Part shown: positions 61,173 to 64,000 of the stretch, piece by piece
Numbering within the stretch: position 1 is the first letter of the stretch
How the letters are laid out: each line of letters opens with the position of its first letter
NCBI RefSeq assembly: GCF_001456115.1
Contig: NZ_CP013264.1
Span: 1,100,001-1,164,000 of the forward strand
Length of the DNA stretch: 64,000 bases
From: Sphingobium baderi
GTDB taxonomy: Bacteria > Pseudomonadota > Alphaproteobacteria > Sphingomonadales > Sphingomonadaceae
Direction: 5' to 3'
The notes under the pieces: model-generated
Told to the model about the DNA's origin: nothing
Databases searched by the model: none
What the model saw: only the letters and a program-made list of their open reading frames with translations
Program-made: the position numbers and the translations under genes

Positions 61173-61853
61173 ATGGGATGGCAAAAGGGAACGGTTCTTT
61201 TTCTGGGAGTTATGGCGCTGGCCGCCTGTGACGGGCGTGAGGAAAGCGCGATCGACAATCTGGCGAACGGCGCCAATGCGGCGCAGGTGCAGAATAATGT
61301 AAGGGCTGAAGCGCAGGCGCTGATGGAACCGCTGGCCCCGCCGCTGCCCGGATCACCCGGCGGCCTTCCCGTCCTCTCGGAACCGCCGATCGACGAGGAC
61401 GCCATCGATCCCGACAGCGCGCAGGGCGCAGCGCAGGTCGTGCAGGGCTATTACGGCCTGCTGGAGGAAAAGCGGTATAATGACGCGCAGGATCTCTGGA
61501 ACGAGAACGGCGCGATCGGATCGGAGGAAGATGTTCTTTTCGCTGCCCGTTTCCGGGGATTTAGCGAAATTCATGCCAATGTCGGCGCGCCCGGCGAAGC
61601 GGAGGGCGCGGCAGGCTCCCTCTATGTGACGGTCCCGGTGCAGGTCTATGGCCGCGTCGCCGCCACCGGCAAGCCCTGGTATACCTTGCGGCAGGTGACG
61701 CTGCGCCGCGTCAACGACGTGCCCGGATCGTCGGAAGCCGACCGCCGCTGGCACATCGAATCGATCGGGCCTTATACCGCGCCCGAAGAACCGGCGGGGG
61801 AAGCGGCGGCCAACGCCATCTCCCCCACCGACGGCATGGTCAGGAAACCATAG
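61173..61853 (+). CDS. Hypothetical lipoprotein
   Basis: The 226-residue protein starts 'MGWQKGTVLFLGVMALAACDG' with lipobox Cys19 ('LAAC'); an ATG 18 bp upstream is an alternative. A linker with prolines ('LMEPLAPPLPGSPGGLPVLSEPP') is followed by a domain with 'AAQVVQGYYGLLEEKRYNDAQDLW' and 'LYVTVPVQVYGRVAATGKPWYTLRQVTLRRVNDVPG', which resembles an NTF2-like scaffold ('WHIESIGPY' end). Function unknown. It follows the Tyr/Gly-rich lipoprotein closely and its last 14 bp overlap the end of the convergent cyclophilin gene. Confidence 0.75.
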   Translation: MGWQKGTVLFLGVMALAACDGREESAIDNLANGANAAQVQNNVRAEAQALMEPLAPPLPGSPGGLPVLSEPPIDEDAIDPDSAQGAAQVVQGYYGLLEEKRYNDAQDLWNENGAIGSEEDVLFAARFRGFSEIHANVGAPGEAEGAAGSLYVTVPVQVYGRVAATGKPWYTLRQVTLRRVNDVPGSSEADRRWHIESIGPYTAPEEPAGEAAANAISPTDGMVRKP

Positions 61854-62292
61854 CCTTCACGATCTTGCCGGGGGTTGCCGGCGGCTCGCCCTTGGGCAGG
61901 GCGTCGACATGCTCCATGCCGGACGTGACTTCGCCCCAGACGGTATATTGCCCGTCGAGGAAGGTCGCGTCGTCGAAGCAGATGAAGAACTGGCTGTTGG
62001 CGCTGTTCGGGTTCGTCGCGCGGGCCATGGAGCAAACGCCGCGAACATGCGGTTCACGGCTGAACTCGGCCTTGATGTCGGGCAGCTTGGACCCGCCCAT
62101 GCCGGTGCCGGTCGGATCGCCGCCCTGCGCCATGAAGCCGGGGATGACGCGGTGGAACACCACGCCGTCGTAAAAGCCGTCCTTGGCGAGCGACGTGATG
62201 CGCTCCACATGGCCCGGGGCCAGATCGGGGCGCAGCTTGATGACGACGTCGCCGCCGCTGTCGAGGGTGAGGGTAAGCGTTTCGTCGGCCAT
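61840..62292 (-). CDS. Peptidyl-prolyl cis-trans isomerase, cyclophilin type
   Basis: The 150-residue cytosolic protein shows 'DGFYDGVVFHRVIPGFMAQGGDPTGTGMGG' (catalytic Arg in 'FHRVIPGFMAQGG'), 'GVCSMARATNPNSANSQFFICFDDATFLDGQYTVWGEV' and 'KGEPPATPGKI'. There is no signal peptide, so it is the cytoplasmic PpiB type. It catalyses isomerisation of Xaa-Pro bonds in folding. The start is well defined ('MADETLTLTLDSG'). Its 3' end overlaps the convergent lipoprotein gene by 14 bp. Confidence 0.95.
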   Translation of the reverse strand: MADETLTLTLDSGGDVVIKLRPDLAPGHVERITSLAKDGFYDGVVFHRVIPGFMAQGGDPTGTGMGGSKLPDIKAEFSREPHVRGVCSMARATNPNSANSQFFICFDDATFLDGQYTVWGEVTSGMEHVDALPKGEPPATPGKIVKAMVS

Positions 62293-62461
62293 GATGTCCT
62301 CTTTGTAGGGAAGGGTCGATGGCCGTCATATAAAGGCTTGAGACCGGGATGGAAGCATTTAGGGACATGACGCTCCGTTCCTCCCCCGAACCCCATTGCA
62401 ATTCGATTCCGCATGAGCGAAAGCGGCCGGATGTTACAGGAACCGGACAGTAGGGGACGCG

Positions 62462-63901
62462 ATGAGCGAGCACGGCGACGTGGCCGAACCCCGGCCGGAC
62501 GAGCAGCCTATTGACGAAACGACCGTCGATCAGGCGGATTCCCGTCATGACGAGGATGACCGGCTGAAAACCGACTTCGTATCCGCCGTGCTCGACGCGG
62601 TGGAAGAGGGCGAGAGCGAACGTGCGCGCGAACTCGTGTCGCCACTGCACCCGGCCGATATTGCCGACCTTCTGGAACTCACCCCCTCCGAACGGCGCGG
62701 GGAAGTCGCCGCAGCGCTGGGCGACCTTGTCGGCGCGGAGGTGCTTTCCGAGCTCAACGACTATGTGCGCGACGATCTGCTCGATTCGCTCGCGCCCGAA
62801 CAGGTCGCCGAATTTGCGTCCGAACTGGATACCGACGACGCCGTCGCCATCATCGAGGACATGGACGACGCCGATCAGCAGGCCGTCCTCGACGCGCTCG
62901 ATCCCGAAGATCGCGCCGCCATCGAAAACGCGCTTTCCTATCCGGAGGAATCAGCCGGTCGCCTGATGCAGCGCGACCTGATCGCGGTGCCCGAGCATAT
63001 GACGGTCGGGCAGGTGATCGACTACCTCCGCGACAATAGCGACCTCACCACCGATTTCTGGGAAATCTTCGTGGTGGACGAGCAGCACAAGCCTATCGGC
63101 ACTTGCCAGCTTTCGTGGATTCTCACCTGCCCGCGTTCCGTCGCCATGTCGGACCTCATGAAGCGGGAGCAGACACTGATCCCGGTCGATATGGATCAGG
63201 AGGAAGTGGCGCTACGCTTCCAGAAATATGCGCTGATCTCCGCCGCGGTGGTGGATGGCAGCGGACGGCTGGTGGGCATGATAACGGTCGATGACATCGT
63301 CCACATCATTTCCGAGGAAGCGGGCGAGGACATCCTGCGCCTGTCGGGCGCGGGCGAAGGCGACATCAACGAGCCCGTGATGGACAGCTATCGCGCTAGA
63401 GTGCGCTGGCTGCTCACCAATCTGCTGACCGCGCTGGTCGCCTCCACCATCATCGGCATTTTCGAAGGCACGATCGAAAAGATGGTGGCGCTCGCCACGC
63501 TGATGCCGATCGTCGCGGGCGTGGGCGGCAATGCGGGCAGCCAGACCATGGCCGTTACCGTCCGCGCGCTTGCCACCAACCAGATCACCGGGACCAACAC
63601 GCGCCGCACCATATTGCGCGAGATCCGCGTGGCGCTGCTCAATGGCGCGACCGTGGCGGTCGTGCTGGGCATCGGCGTCGCGCTGGTGTTCCAAAACGTC
63701 CATCTGGGGGGCGTGATCGCGGCGGCGATGATGACCAACATATTGACGGCGGGTTTTGCCGGGGCGGCGGTGCCTTTGGCCTTCGACCGGATGAACCTCG
63801 ATCCGGCGGTGGCATCCTCCATCTTTGTCACCATGATTACTGATTCGATGGGCTTTCTCGCTTTCCTGGGCCTGGCGACGGCAGCGGGATTGACGGGCTG
63901 A
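62462..63901 (+). CDS. mgtE: Magnesium transporter MgtE
   Basis: The 479-residue protein has the MgtE layout: an acidic N-domain of superhelical repeats ('LHPADIADLLELTPSERRGEVAAALG' ... 'DALDPEDRAAIENALSYPEESAGRLMQRD'), two CBS domains (about 150-275, with 'VAMSDLMKREQTLIPVDMDQEEVALRFQKYALISAAVVDGSGRLVGMITVDDIV' as the second) and a five-helix channel domain containing 'LMPIVAGVGGNAGSQTMAV' (pore motif) and 'MTNILTAGFAGAAVPLAF'. It is a homodimeric Mg2+ channel gated by cytoplasmic Mg2+ binding to the CBS/N domains. Normal length. Confidence 0.95.
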   Translation: MSEHGDVAEPRPDEQPIDETTVDQADSRHDEDDRLKTDFVSAVLDAVEEGESERARELVSPLHPADIADLLELTPSERRGEVAAALGDLVGAEVLSELNDYVRDDLLDSLAPEQVAEFASELDTDDAVAIIEDMDDADQQAVLDALDPEDRAAIENALSYPEESAGRLMQRDLIAVPEHMTVGQVIDYLRDNSDLTTDFWEIFVVDEQHKPIGTCQLSWILTCPRSVAMSDLMKREQTLIPVDMDQEEVALRFQKYALISAAVVDGSGRLVGMITVDDIVHIISEEAGEDILRLSGAGEGDINEPVMDSYRARVRWLLTNLLTALVASTIIGIFEGTIEKMVALATLMPIVAGVGGNAGSQTMAVTVRALATNQITGTNTRRTILREIRVALLNGATVAVVLGIGVALVFQNVHLGGVIAAAMMTNILTAGFAGAAVPLAFDRMNLDPAVASSIFVTMITDSMGFLAFLGLATAAGLTG

Positions 63902-63923
63902 GTTTCGCGCCCATCTTGACGAT

Positions 63924-64000
63924 ATGTCCCTTCACCTCACCAAGATCGCCTTTGGCGCTGAAAGTCCCGCCACCCTGCGCGCCTGGCTGGAAAGCCAGGC
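63924..64000 (+). CDS. DUF1489 family protein (5' end only)
   Basis: Only 25 codons are visible before the window ends, starting 'MSLHLTKIAFGAESPATLRAWLE'. The opening 'LHLTKIAFGAES...L..W' matches the start of DUF1489 proteins, small alphaproteobacterial proteins of unknown function. It starts 22 bp after the mgtE stop and in the same direction, so the two may share a transcript. Confidence 0.6.
   Translation, partial: MSLHLTKIAFGAESPATLRAWLESQ

Noticed and set aside
1..64000. CRISPR array or phage genes
   Set aside because: No regularly spaced repeats and no capsid, terminase, portal or Cas-like products were seen.

Overview
The window reads as chromosomal DNA of a Sphingomonadaceae alphaproteobacterium (Sphingobium/Novosphingobium-like). 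This is inferred from the high GC content, dense gene packing with many 4-nt ATGA start/stop overlaps, a long TonB-dependent receptor, an EipA (DUF1134) envelope protein, a Cbp3-YceD pair and a Hut pathway that uses formimidoylglutamate deiminase. No species marker is present.

Layout. 1-5902: conserved genes (DJ-1/PfpI protein, amino-acid permease, PgeF) and a small set of polysaccharide deacetylase, ATP-grasp ligase and low-molecular-weight phosphatase. 5920-24286: about 18 kb bounded by two same-orientation tRNA-Ser genes. The copy at 24195-24286 is a sound tRNA-Ser(GCU); the copy at 5920-6011 is degenerate and carries a GCC anticodon. Between them lies accessory metabolism: a spermidine-synthase-like protein, an AveC-like membrane protein with an apparent frameshift, a YdeP-type molybdoenzyme, a PQQ glucose dehydrogenase-like protein, four NTF2-fold proteins, a quinone-reductase-like MDR, a kinase-fold protein, a TonB receptor, a Rieske oxygenase and a TetR regulator. 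This looks like an acquired catabolic island, although no integrase is visible. 24518-34828: housekeeping genes (eipA, dinB, yceD, cbp3, bamE, rluE-like, roxA-like), then a sulfatase with its formylglycine-generating enzyme and a divergent TetR.

34881-45896 is a complete nitrate-assimilation locus: narK, porin, nirB, nirD, nasA and cobA, with the sensor pair nasS-nasT upstream. Two leaders, one before narK and one before nirB, each hold two hexaloop hairpins (A at loop position 1, G at 4) followed by an intrinsic terminator whose left arm overlaps the second hairpin. That is the expected target for the ANTAR antiterminator NasT, so both halves of the locus appear to be controlled by nitrate-relieved attenuation.

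46039-47235 is nhaA. 47451-54808 is the histidine-utilisation locus: hutI-hutH-hutG-hutU in one direction, hutF-hutC in the other, with a palindromic operator candidate between them. 54848-64000 holds a second phosphatase with a HerA-like ATPase, ppc, an outer-membrane protein, two lipoproteins, a cyclophilin, mgtE and the start of a DUF1489 gene.
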